From Akanthomyces muscarius (taxonomy: Eukaryota > Ascomycota > Sordariomycetes > Hypocreales > Cordycipitaceae): 64,000 nt of DNA. A program made the translations under genes and the position numbers. The stretch is from positions 5,580,001 through 5,644,000 of the forward strand of contig NC_079241.1 in the NCBI RefSeq assembly GCF_028009165.1, read 5' to 3'. Under the pieces are notes generated by a model. That model worked only from the letters and a program-made list of their open reading frames with translations. It searched no databases and was not told the DNA's origin. The stretch's first letter is position 1; each line of letters opens with the position of its first letter. This document shows positions 47,757 through 58,800 of the stretch, piece by piece.

Positions 47757-50700
47757 ATGAATGCGGCGGATGAGGACCTGGACAATAAGCTCCAGAAGAT
47801 CTCTACTGATCTTCTCGCGGACCTCGACAAGGCGCTCATCACGCATCTCCGCAAGCCTGACGGTAGCGGCGGCACAAGAGTGAGGTCCTTTGTCCGTGCC
47901 CGAGAGGGATTTGCGGCGACATGTGACGTGAGCATTTACCAAACCAATTTCGGGCTGTCTTGTGAGCGTGGCCGAAAGTGCTAACATTCTCCCATCAGGC
48001 AATTGACCACTTCCAAGAGCTCCCTCAGCTGCTTGACCCTCATCTCCCCAAATGGATCCCGCTTCTTTCCCAGTCGTACCTCGAGGACCTGACGACGCGG
48101 CGTCGCGGCGTCGTGAAGCGTGATGGCAGTGCCAAGTCCAAGGCCCTGGCCCCAGTCTCCTTTGCCATTGCCAAAATTCTTTACACATTTTGCAAGGTGC
48201 GCGGCGAAAAGGTCATTGTGCGGTTTCTCAATGCCGAGGCCAAGTACCTAGAGCTGCTGCTCTCCTCCGTCGAAGAGGCAGAGCTGCAAGCAGCGACGGC
48301 GGCGGCTACCGCCCCTGACCAAAGCGACGTGCTGTTCACGCCGGAGAAGAAGGGGTGGGCGTGGGAGCAACGGTATATTGTGCTGCTGTGGCTGTCACAT
48401 CTGCTTTTTGCGCCGTTCGACCTGGCCACCATCTCTTCGGTCGAGTTTGAGGAGAGTGCGGTGCCGCAGATTGATGGGCTGAAGCTGCAGGATAACCTGC
48501 CCGGCATCACGTTGCGGATTCTGCCGTTGGCCATCAAGTATCTCGCGGCGGCTAGTAAAGAGCGCGACGCAGCCAAGGCGTTGCTTGTGAGAATGGCGAT
48601 GCGCAAGGATATGCAAGCGCTCGGCGTACTGAGTAGCCTGGTCGGCTGGGCCATCACCTCGCTCCGTCGGCGAAAGGGTGCCGAGCCGCGCTCATCATAC
48701 TTTTACCTCGGTGTCCTGTCGTTCCTCGCGGGAATTCTGCGATTGTCCTCTGAAACATCCGACTTGGACGCGCACCTCTCTTCCATCTTTACTGCCGTGC
48801 ATGCTCTTACGTTCAATGATACCGATGTGTCCAAAGCTGTCAATACGTTGGCTCTGGCGCGGAAAATGATCATCAAGGTTATCCGATTAGTTGTGGTTAC
48901 ATACCTCCGCAAAAGCAACCAGAGTATGCAGAGCATGGAGGTCACTGAAACCGCCATTGGGTACCTGCTGGAGAGCTTATCAGACAATGACACGCCTGTG
49001 CGCATGTCGGCGAGCAAGTCCCTGAGCGTCATTACTCTCAAGCTTGACCCTGATATGGCGTCTCAGGTCGTGGAAGCTGTGCTCGAGTCGCTCAATCGGA
49101 ACGTGCTCTGGAACAAGGAAGAGATCAAAAAGGGTGCACGACCTGTACGAGACTTGGCGGCTGTCAACCACTTGGAGTGGCACGGCCTCGTGCTCACCCT
49201 CTCACATCTTCTCTATCGGCGCTCACCACCTGCGAAGCAGCTGTCTGACATCATACACGCTTTACTGCTGGGTTTGTCTTTTGAGCAGCGATCTTTGGCG
49301 GGCACCAGCGTCGGTTCCAATGTTCGCGATGCGGCGTGTTTTGGCGTCTGGGCGATAGCCCGCCGCTACACCACTGCAGAACTACTCGCTGTCCCGATTG
49401 AGTCCGTATTCGCTGCCAAGGCGCACGCGTCGGATAGCTCCATCATCCAAGTTCTTGCGACCGAACTGGTCACTGCAGCTTGTCTCGATCCATTTGGGAA
49501 CATCCGCCGCGGCTCCTCGGCTGCTCTGCAGGAGCTCATTGGTCGCCACCCAGATACCGTCGAGCAAGGCATCTTGGTTGTGCAAAATGTAGACTATCAC
49601 GCTGTCGCCAGACGTTCGAGGGCGATCCAACAGGTGGCTTCAAATGCGACACGGCTCGCCCCTCAGTATGGTGATTCCCTCCTTCATGGTATTCTAGGCT
49701 GGCGTGGCGTCGGCGACATGGATGCACCATCTCGGAGAGACTCTGGCATCGCTTTTGGTGCTCTCACTACGATTATGCGAAAACACTCGCCGATAGAATA
49801 TGTCCGCTTCCAAGAGTCGTTTGATCTTATCCGGACCAGGCTCGTGGGGCTGGCGACAAGAAAAGTGGAAGAACGGCATGGCTTGCTGTTGTGCTTGTCC
49901 GCGCTTCTGGATCAGTTCCCAGTGTTTGAGGCGTCAGGTAGTGGAATGGACGCAACTGGAGTTACAGAAGTCTGCCACATCCTACAAGACTGCTACGATA
50001 CAAAGTATAGGCGGCCAGAGCTCATCGCAGAGGCAGCAAGCCGACTCGCTGTGTCAACCGTCCCTCTCTTGCAAGCGCTGTCAGGCTACCACTTGTCAGG
50101 TGAAGATCTGGAGCCTGGAGCACAGTTCCTGTCTCCCACACATCCCGACACGTATGTCAGATTCCTTGGAGCAATCCGCGGGAAGGAACCGCGGAATTCT
50201 ACTATGGCAAAACTTGCCTCGAAGCTTTCAAACGTTGTGGCTCCATGGCTCGACTTTACTGAGCCGGAAACTATCGAGGCCGCTTCCACCGCAGCTCTAC
50301 TTCTACTTATAATATCGACAGACGAAAATCGAACAAAGCTCTTGCTCGAGTGGGCCAAACTTGTCCAGTACCGCCCTGCGAGCCGCGCTGCTATCGTCGG
50401 GCAGGGCTACTTTCACGTGCTGGCCATGGCACAGCCTCTCGCCGAGGCTACATCTCAACACGGCGAATGGGATGATGTGGTGAGTGAGGCGTTTATTGCG
50501 CGCTGGATTGCTGACCGGCAGGTGGAAACGCGCGTGTCTCTCTTGCAGAGCCTGATTCGCGCTCGCGTCTTATGCAAAAAGCCACTTGCTTTCCTGCCTC
50601 TCCTAGTGGACGGTCTGAATGACTACACGACAAACGCCCGCGGAGACATCGGCTCGCAAGTACGCGTGCAGGCGCTCAGAGCGATCCAGGTGCTGTGGGA

Positions 50701-51605
50701 GCGCATCGCCGATGCGACAGGAGAGGAAGAATGGGTGGTGCAGTCGGTAGAAAAGCTATTCTACAGAACTCTGCGACTCTCAGTTGAGAAGCTGGACAGA
50801 GTCCGGCCAGAAGCGCAGTTGGCGCTGTCGCTGGTTATACAAAAGAGGTATATCCCACAGTATTCCCCAAAATTACCCCATATAGTCAGCTAACCTCTAC
50901 CACAATAGCGAAACAAACCTCGGCCAGCTGTCTGCCTCCTCTAAACAGTACTTTATGACACTCCTTGAACTCCTCTCCTATGGCGAACTGCACCTGTCCG
51001 TCGCCGTCACCGCCCGGTCCGACCCTGTCGCTTGGACATCGCAACTCATGGCCGGCCTCGTCACCTCGGCGGACACTGGCCAAGAAGAGCTTGTCATCAC
51101 GAGCCGCGCGGCCCTCACTACCTTTTGCCAGGCCGCTCCCGCGAACCTGCAGCAGGTCTGTGGCGCGCTCCTCCACAACCTGACGGCATACCAGTCCGAG
51201 GACCGCGTCGTCATCCCGACGCTCGAAGTGATTGCGTACCTCTTCCACACGGGGCTCTTTCAGCACTGCAAGCCCGAGACGGTCAACCTGCGGACTCTGT
51301 GTCTGCAGACGCAAAAAGTTGGCTACAAGACGGGCAGCGTGCGCAAGCTGCTCGCGTGTGTCAGGGTCTATGGCTGCGTGGCCGGGCTCGATGCGGCGCA
51401 GGGGCCGCCCGAGGCCAAGAAGAGACTGGGTGCGCTCATGTTTCATCCGTGGCCGCGGGTGCGCATGGCGGTGGTGGACGAGCTCTGGATGCTGGCGGGT
51501 GGTCAGGAGGATGGCGGCGTGGCGGACGTGTTGCTAGGTGTGGATTGGGGTAAGGCGGACAAGAGCAGCGTCAAATCCCTGGTTGAGAAGCTCCAGCTGG
51601 TATAG
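47757..51605 (+). CDS. Tubulin-folding cofactor D
   Basis: Three exons, 47757-47927, 47999-50847 and 50909-51605, give 1238 residues, close to the family length of about 1200. Introns are 71 and 61 nt, GT-AG. The protein is a helical repeat array (HEAT-type). Recognisable blocks include RRGVVKRDGSAKSKALAPVS near residue 90, VRDAACFGVWAIARRY in the middle and HPWPRVRMAVVDELWMLAG near the end, all features of TBCD. The cofactor takes beta-tubulin from cofactor A and joins the complex with cofactors C and E in which the alpha/beta heterodimer is formed. This is cytosolic and is normally required for microtubules. The last exon is more G+C-rich than the middle. No lesion was seen. Confidence 0.9.
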
Positions 51606-51779
51606 TAAAGAGTAGGACAAGAAACCAGTGAGAAATATCAAGATAACTAAACATGGAGCTAAAGTTGAAAACCCCTATATTTTAATCCATATAAGAATAA
51701 TTTAGTGGTAGCTTAATGGGTACCGCGGCTACCGCCAACGACTAGTATTTCTTTGTCATACAGAACCGACACCTAACGC
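51606..51779. other. Short spacer
   Basis: AT-rich space after the tubulin cofactor D gene and before the NRPS remnant, with no recognisable feature. Confidence 0.4.
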
Positions 51780-52470
51780 AAGCAGCCATTACGAAATGTC
51801 TCGCTTCTGAAAATGAACAACTTGACAAGTGACGACAGAACCGGAATTCCGGCTATCCAGTCTTCCATGCAAACAATCTCACATTGTGTGTCAAGGCAAT
51901 CTTTTGTCGAGACCGTTTGGATTTGAGGCACCAAGTACGACAGGAATACTTGTACATAGTTTCCGCAACCAGAGGGGGCAAATATGCAGCAAGTATATCA
52001 ACCGCGTCAGCCATTTTGGCACAAATCTCTGCCAGTTGCGACGCATCGAATCTTTGCGGAAGACGCACGGAGATGTAATTCCATTCGGTTCGCGGTGTGC
52101 CTAGAGAACGACGAACCACGTACTTTTGCAAATCTGTAAGTGGCAAAATATCGGCGATGATGTCTGCTGGCAGAGACAATAAATTGGCAACACTGTCTTT
52201 GCTGGGTAACACCATATCTTCTTCTGAGTCCGCGAAGTTCGATGAGTGCGTTTGATCACAGCTCACCAAATCGTCGCCATTCAGTAGCCGTGCTTTCTTT
52301 CCCGTGACGGCCGATGCCATGTCACGCAGCTGCGGAGATTGGAACACGAGCGCCATGGTCAGCGGTAAACCGTTTTCACACCCAACTCCCACCAAACGAA
52401 TGGCAGTGAGTGAGTCTCCGCCAAGGTCAAGAAAGCTGGTTTCGCGGCATCCTCAATGCTCTGACAACAA
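51780..52470 (-). pseudogene. Decayed nonribosomal peptide synthetase fragment (carrier plus start of condensation domain)
   Basis: On the minus strand the sequence reads as the end of a carrier-domain helix (SIEDAA, near 52443-52460), then the carrier signature FLDLGGDSLTAIRLVG. The phosphopantetheine Ser codon is at 52411-52413. A linker follows, then the start of a condensation domain (LPLTDLQKYVVRRSLGTP near 52091-52142, then a block ending VDIL). Two breaks are visible. One is between SIEDAA and the LGGDS block (about 52434-52443). The other is between VDIL and a downstream block GNYVQVFLSYLVPQIQ, which lies in another frame (about 51970-51995). The second block continues to about 51790. 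No adenylation domain or rest of the condensation domain is found on either side. The identification rests on motif order and spacing typical of NRPS; the product of the original enzyme is unknown. Confidence 0.82.
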
Positions 52471-52477
52471 TCGGAAA

Positions 52478-53325
52478 ATGCTACCCTCGCAGGCGGAAGA
52501 GAAGCGCAGAAAGGATCGTATAAGCAAGCGGCTTTCGAGTAAGTCAAGTCACGCCATTTATAGGATAGCCGCCTAATCTGGAGTCAGGAGAGCGGCAAAG
52601 AAAACAGAAACAGCGAGATCAAGAAATTCAAGAGTCCTCGGACGTCTTTGCGCCGAACCTTATCCCCGACTCTGGGTTGGAGGTTTCGCAGCTCAGCGAG
52701 TCTCCCACCTACCACTACAGCTCACTTCCTCGACCAGAAGCGGGTGATGTGATAGTCTTAAGTCATCACGGCGATCTTTTTACCAAACTCGGGCTCACGC
52801 GAGCAGGAAGCGAGGAGTACAATTTTTCTCATGGGAGGCTCTATGGCCTCTGGCTCACCTGAACTGAACGAGTCACCTGTATCAGCAGACATTACCTGCA
52901 GCTTTGGGGAAATCGGTCCGCAAGCCCCGGCGAATTATTCCTCCAACCCATCAAATTGTGGTTTTGCAACAACCGTTTCTGCAAGCGGAAGTATAAATCG
53001 ATCGAAGACGAACGCGAATAATCGCATTTTACAAACAAAACCACAAACTACACTACATCGAGCTACTGTCACGGGAGACGTAAAAATTGTGCAGCTTTTA
53101 TTGCGGCATGGGGCAACTGTTGATGCGCAAAACCGCGAGGGAATGACGCCTCTTCACTTGGCTGTCCATTGCCGAGATAGAGTGCTGGTAACACTGCTAC
53201 TACAGTGCAATGCGGACTTGGAGACTCGGGACGCCCCGGGGCCAGGAACTGTTGATCTTGCTGTAGAGGCAGGGGACTTTTCCTTTCTGGAGCTCTTGAT
53301 TTCTCACGGAACAAGCATAAAATGA
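52478..53325 (+). CDS. bZIP-ankyrin (bANK) transcription regulator
   Basis: Three exons can be built: 52478-52538, 52588-52748 and 52807-53325, giving 246 residues. The first intron (49 nt) has GTAAGT, a CTAAT branch-like element and CAG. Splicing joins AEEKRRKDRISKRL to RERQRKQKQRDQ, forming a bZIP-like basic region. The C-terminal part holds about three ankyrin repeats (TTLHRATVTGDVKIVQLLL, then TPLHLAVHCRDRVLVTLLL, then a partial one). A basic region at the N-terminus plus C-terminal ankyrins, without a leucine zipper, is the bANK class seen in ToxE-type regulators of fungal NRPS clusters. The second intron uses a mediocre GTGATA donor and is less certain; without it the ankyrin part is out of frame. 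The gene ends 77 bp from the convergent MFS transporter and starts beside the NRPS remnant. Regulation of a neighbouring cluster is inference. Confidence 0.72.
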
Positions 53326-53402
53326 ATGATCTTGGGCTTTATGTGTAGCAAATAGATTCTCTCATTCTATTTCGACACCAACGGCTCTGTATTGCCTGTG
53401 TT

Positions 53403-54982
53403 TCATTCTTCTTCAGTCGCTAATGCCGCACACTGATGGGAGTCGCTGGTCACATCTATGCACCAAGCTAGAGATGTCGCAGCCAAGAAGAGTACTGCTG
53501 CGATAATGTAAGGAAGGCCGGACCACAGGCCATCCAAATCCATGCCACGCTGAAAAGCAGCAGCCATAGACGGTCCAGCGACTAGTGATCCGACACCCGT
53601 CGCGAGACCAATCTGGCCATTGAGGAGTCCAACTTGTGCTTGAGATCCCAGGGCATTGGCGAGACTTCTCAAGCTTGCTAGGTATCCGGAACCTAGAGAT
53701 AGTATCGTGATGCCGATAATGAAAGGGGCGGCTTGCGCCGCGAAAGCCATGAGAGCCAGACCCACCGTCCAGCATAAGACACTGCATTTCACGATTCGTA
53801 GCTCTTTGGCGGCTGCTGGCATGGTTTGGCTCAGGACTCGAGAGATGTAGGGCAAGAACGCAAGGAGGCAAATAATATTGATAGTCCCTTTCAATGACAG
53901 CAATAGGCTGGCTTTCGGAATGGACCAAGAAAACCGCCTAGAGGCATATTGTGTCATGAGCAATAGAGCCGACGACCCAATACTCGCCATGAGAAAGGAC
54001 GCAAATATTAACGTTGTATTAAAACCGCCTTTGCTGCTTCTCGCGGCTTTCCAGTGGGAATTTATGGCGCTGGCCAAGTCTGAGCACTCTTGCCAGAGGC
54101 TGTGACGTTTCGCAGGTGTACCACTGGCCATACTTCCGGCAGCCAGGGGAACAGAAGCTGCAGTGGCCGCATGTTTTGTTTCTGGAAGGAAAAGTGCTGC
54201 CAAAAGTCCAACGGCCTGGCATCCAACTCCCGCCAGGAAAGGCAGCCACGGTGTCCAGGTCATGAGCGACGCGCTCAGCGGAGTCGCCAAAATTTCTCCG
54301 ATGATGATTGCGGCGCTGAGATAAAAGTATACAGATGCGCTGTTATAATATTAGCCATCATTCGAAACGAGGGTTTGAGAAAGTATACACACCGTTCGGC
54401 TGCTGAAAATGTGTCAGTGATGATGGAATATGCCATTGATGTGGCAGTTCCCGGCCCGCCCCCCATCACTTGGAAGATTGGCGTAAGCCAAATCAGTTTA
54501 AGCGATGACGACGCCGTGAAGCTCCACCAAGTGAGCAGACGGATAGAGGCATCCTCCAGGAAAAGGCCACCCAACGAGAGTAGTAATACGGGCTTGCGCC
54601 CGATACGGTCCGCTACCCATCCGTAGAAGAGAACCAGCGCAATGCCAGGAATCTGGTCAAAGGTTCCTTTCCAGCCGAACAGGATGGCAAGTTCGGATTG
54701 AACCTGCGGCGATTTACAAATTGGGTCGTCGTCGTCGGCAGCTACGCGACCAAAAAGCCGACCACAGATGAGCGACTCGTAGAGTTTTAGCTGCGGCGCG
54801 AGCGAGAGCGCGTTTCCAAAGTCTGCCGCGACAACAGACACTAGAACAATGCTCAGCACGAGATGACGGTGTCGGCGCGCTGTTGCAGCTGCAGCTGCAG
54901 CTGCAGCCTCACACGGAGTGCTGCTCTGCTCGCGGTCGCGATCGTCAGCGAGCAAGGCGGTCGTTTCTGTAGGAGACGTCAT
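53403..54982 (-). CDS. MFS transporter
   Basis: Two exons, 54982-54393 and 54339-53403, give 508 residues; the intron has GTGTGT and CAG (53 nt). The pattern of hydrophobic helices fits a 12-helix major facilitator. The loop motif A is GWVADRIGRKP at about residues 122-132, and a large cytosolic loop lies in the middle (about 240-290). The N-terminus has an Ala run of eight residues encoded by GCAGCT repeats (54883-54908) and a large loop DDDDPICKSPQVQSE between the first helices. No substrate-specific feature is visible. It resembles fungal MFS carriers next to secondary-metabolite genes. Export of the lost peptide is possible but not shown. Confidence 0.85.
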
Positions 54983-55830
54983 GGGCGGTGGACTAGGCTG
55001 CCGAGTGGTGAAAAGTTGACAGTTTTTGGCCGACTAAGGATGCATTTAGCCACTGACTTTGCCTATTTATCATCGGCAGCTGCGCCTGCCTGTTTGCGTC
55101 TAGTGTTGGACCTTTTGAAAGTCAGGCTGTGATGCGCTCGCGTTTACGTGCCTGGCATCCTATACTTCGCCTTGGCCCCCCACTTTGTGTAATGCGAGGT
55201 CAACCTGCATATCAGCTCATGAACCAAGCGTGCGATCCTTGAGCCTTCCTTCGAATGAATACGGAAGAATGAATACGGAAGAATGAATACGGAAGAATGA
55301 ATACGGAAGAATGAATACGGAAGAATGAATACGGAAGAATGAATACGGAAGAATGAATACGGAAGAATGAATACGGAAGAATCATGTATCCATCACTATG
55401 TGCGATATACTCCCACCCCGGTGTACGGCTGTCTGTTAAGTTGTAGACGCGGGATTTGTAGTTGTATATTTATGTTGTAAGGTCTCATGTTCACTTGTAT
55501 GAAGACAAAACAGGGTGAGAAAAGTAGACAAAGTTTTGCCCAAAGAAGACCCGCGAAAAGGACATTACGCACAACAGTATCGACACGACACCGAACCTAG
55601 TCCGCTAAGCAATTACGGCCAAAGGAAATGCAGTCGTCCATTATGACATTTACAGGCAATGGCCAACTCCTCACACGGACTACTTGTTGCTGTCCTGGAA
55701 TCAGTTGCTTGAACTCATTCGAGATGGCTCATTTGAGATCAACGGCGAGTCACTTCAAGTTGCAGCTGTAGTAGCAACGGCGAGGTAAGCTTCATTTCTA
55801 AATTCGCAGACTAAATACACCGCTCGCTAT
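54983..55830. other. Spacer with minisatellite
   Basis: Between the start of the MFS gene and the end of the ABC transporter 2 gene. It contains a nine-copy 14-bp repeat (55257-55382), described separately. No gene is seen. Confidence 0.6.
55257..55382. repeat. 14-bp minisatellite, nine perfect copies
   Basis: The unit GAATACGGAAGAAT is repeated nine times head to tail with no mismatch seen, then ends abruptly. It begins after a short half-unit (GAAT). It lies in non-coding DNA of the accessory region. Perfect identity suggests recent expansion. Confidence 0.93.
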
Positions 55831-58800
55831 TTAAGACGTTCCGGCTTGCCACAATGCATGAAATCGTGACCCCTGTTGCTGAGAGAGTATTCTCGGATTT
55901 CCCATTTCCACTATGCGTCCCTGATCCATGACAACAACTCGGTCATAGTCAATAATCATGTTGAGTCTGTGCGCTATCGCGACAACAGTGTATTCTGCAA
56001 ACTGGATTCCGATGACTTCTTGCATCACGAGCTCCGTCTCCTGGTCGATGTTAGCACTGACTTCGTCGAGCAGCAATATTCCACCATTTTGGTCTGCCAC
56101 GCCCTCTCGGTTGTTGTCTGATTGCTTGACACGTAGCTTGTGACGCACGATGGCTCTTGCAAAAGCAAAAAGCTGCTTCTGCCCGGCGCTCAGGGAGCTA
56201 GGATTCATGGCTGATTTCAGTCCGCCACGGTCGTGGACGTATGGCCAAAGGGTGACTGCTTCTAGAGCGGCTTGGCAATCATGAGCGCCGGCTTCGGCGT
56301 ACGGATCTAGATTTTCATGGAATGTTGTACCGTCGGCCAGGAAAACAGCGTCCTGTGAAACTGCGATGAATCGAGCCCGTAGAGTGGAACGGTCTATCTG
56401 GTCCAGCGACAGGCCATCGACCATGATCGAGCTCCCTTCAGTGGGCATTGGATCCAGGAGCTTCAGGAGCAGAGAAATGAGGCTGGATTTCCCACTGCCT
56501 GTGCGCCCGCATATCGCGACTTTTTCACCATCGCGAATCGTCAAGTTTACGTCTCGCAACGCAAGCGCGGGCGGTTTGCCTTCAGTTGGCGTACTGTTTC
56601 ATTGCGGATTAGCAGGGACCTTTGAATGCGCTGTCGAGAATCACTACCTGTAACTTGCGGAAACATTGGTAAGTTCGAGACTCGCATGTTGTGGCCAGCC
56701 TTCGCGTGGTTTGACTACCTCCGAAGTCTTTTCCTCTGAAGTCACATTGGCACCAAAATCTTGTAGCCTTGTGATTGCACCTGTCATTTGTTAGGGGCGG
56801 GCGGTCGACTCTAACTGAGTAGCTCTTACCAAGACTGGTTTCAAGCAGTGTCAAGAAAATCACGATTTGCGTCAATTGATCTCCAAACGACATCAAGGTC
56901 ACGAGTGAAGCGCCTGTAAAGCCTGTACTGGATCGAAGCGTAACGGCAAGCGAGCTCAGCATAGCAGCGATGACCATCGTAACAAAGTCCAGCACCATGA
57001 TAAGCCAGTTCTGAACAATACCAAGAAGGTACGCCGGTCGCTGGGAGTCGTCTAGAAGTTGGAAACCGTTCTCGATGTGTTTGTGCACAAGTCCAAAAGC
57101 GCGAATCGTGACGATTCCTTTCGAAATGTCCGTAAAGTGGGCACTGCAATTCGGTCAGTCATGTAGTTGCTCTTGGAACTGCCAGAACGGAAGGAGGGTG
57201 TGGCTTACTACAAGGGGCTCTTGGCTTCCAGATCCAAGAGCCGTAGCTGACGAGAAGTCCTCAAGTAGAAATGCTGAATAACCCAGAGAAATCCGATGAG
57301 AAAGGGATAGCTGATGGCCAGATAAGGCGACGTGGTGGTGAGGACCGCAGCTTGACCAATAGCCATGGACACTGACATGACGCCATTGAGGAGCGCACTT
57401 GGAAGCTCCGTGTCAATCAAGTTCATATCCTGGCTAAACAGATTGACAATTTTTCCTTGATCTGTCTCTGCAAAGAACGACATGTGAGCGCGCCGAAGTG
57501 TGCTCAGCGCATCGCCATGCAACTTGGCCCCGGCTTTCGAAACAGCAACATAGAATACCGTGATGCCAAGTCCAGCCAGACACATAATGCAGCCCACGTT
57601 AAGAAGCGCATAAATTCCAATGTAATAAGTTGAAGAATGCTGAGACGCGGATGAAGACATGTCATTACCCCAGTAAGTCAACCAGACAGTTGGGAAGTTT
57701 TGCGAGAAACCAATCGCAGCACCCCAGACAAGAATTGAGAGAGAAAGCATATAGCCGACAGTTTGAAGATAATGCTTGTATGTGCCATGACCTCCCTTTT
57801 GTCGCTTTGAGTCTTGGCCGAAACCTTTTGGCTCGCTTTTGATTGCATCTTCTTGCAATGGCTCCTGAAGCCCATCATTGGCAGAGGTGCTGATTGCATC
57901 CTGCTCTGCCACAACACAATCCACAGTATCTGTGTAGCGTGTCTTGATGTACCCGTTTTCAAGTTGCATGAGTTCATAGAAGGACCCCTGTTCAACAACG
58001 CTTCCATCCGGCCCTAAAGCCAGAATGAAATCAGCATGTGAAAAGTGCATCGTGATGTTGGAACATAGGATGACAGTGCATTGACGTTGCTGCTGCAGCC
58101 CTCCACTTCCAAATACATTTTTGAAGAGCTGCTTTGCCGTTTTGTTATCAAGGCCACTAAACACGTCATCCAGTATGATCAGACTTGTGTTTGCGAACAA
58201 AGCTCGCGCTAGGGCGAGACGCTGTTTCTGCCCCCCTGACAGAGCGATGGCGTTGCTTCCGATATTCGTTTGGTCGCCAAGAGGAAGTGATTCGGACTGG
58301 AGGTCTGATTGCAACAAGGTCGCATGTAAAACCTCGTCGTATCTTGCTTTGTCGGGACAGTGTCCACCCAGCACATTGTCCTTGATGGTGCCGTTGAAAA
58401 GAATTGGTTCTTGGCTGCAGTAGGCTATAGGGGCGCTCTTGTTGTCGATGATGATATCCCCGGTGTGGAATGGAACCTCGCCAAGCAACGCGCTGCACAA
58501 GGTTGACTTGCCGGACGCGGTGGAACCGCAGATTATAGTAAACGTGCCCGGTCGAATCTGCATGTCGATGTCCTTGAGGGTCATGTTGCCTGCTTCCCAG
58601 CCAAAACTCCCGTTGCGTACGCTGATGCCACGGCCGGCACGAGCATCATTGTTTTCCTTTTTCTCAGGTTCGCCATTGGAAGATCGGAAATCTTTTCTGG
58701 GTTCTGTTTCTAAGAAGTTTTGAATCCGACTAATACAAGCGACAGCTGAAACGAACTGGGGAATGTCTTGGAATAGCTGGGAGAGAGGGTTTGCCAGTAG

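Noticed and set aside
51853..52395. A complete small protein on the minus strand
   Set aside because: The sequence is a carrier/condensation fragment of an NRPS with frame breaks on both sides, so it is not an independent gene.
52831..53325. Stand-alone ankyrin-repeat protein starting at 52831
   Set aside because: A better model joins it through introns to an upstream basic region; the single-exon version ignores the clear GTAAGT intron and coding sequence upstream.
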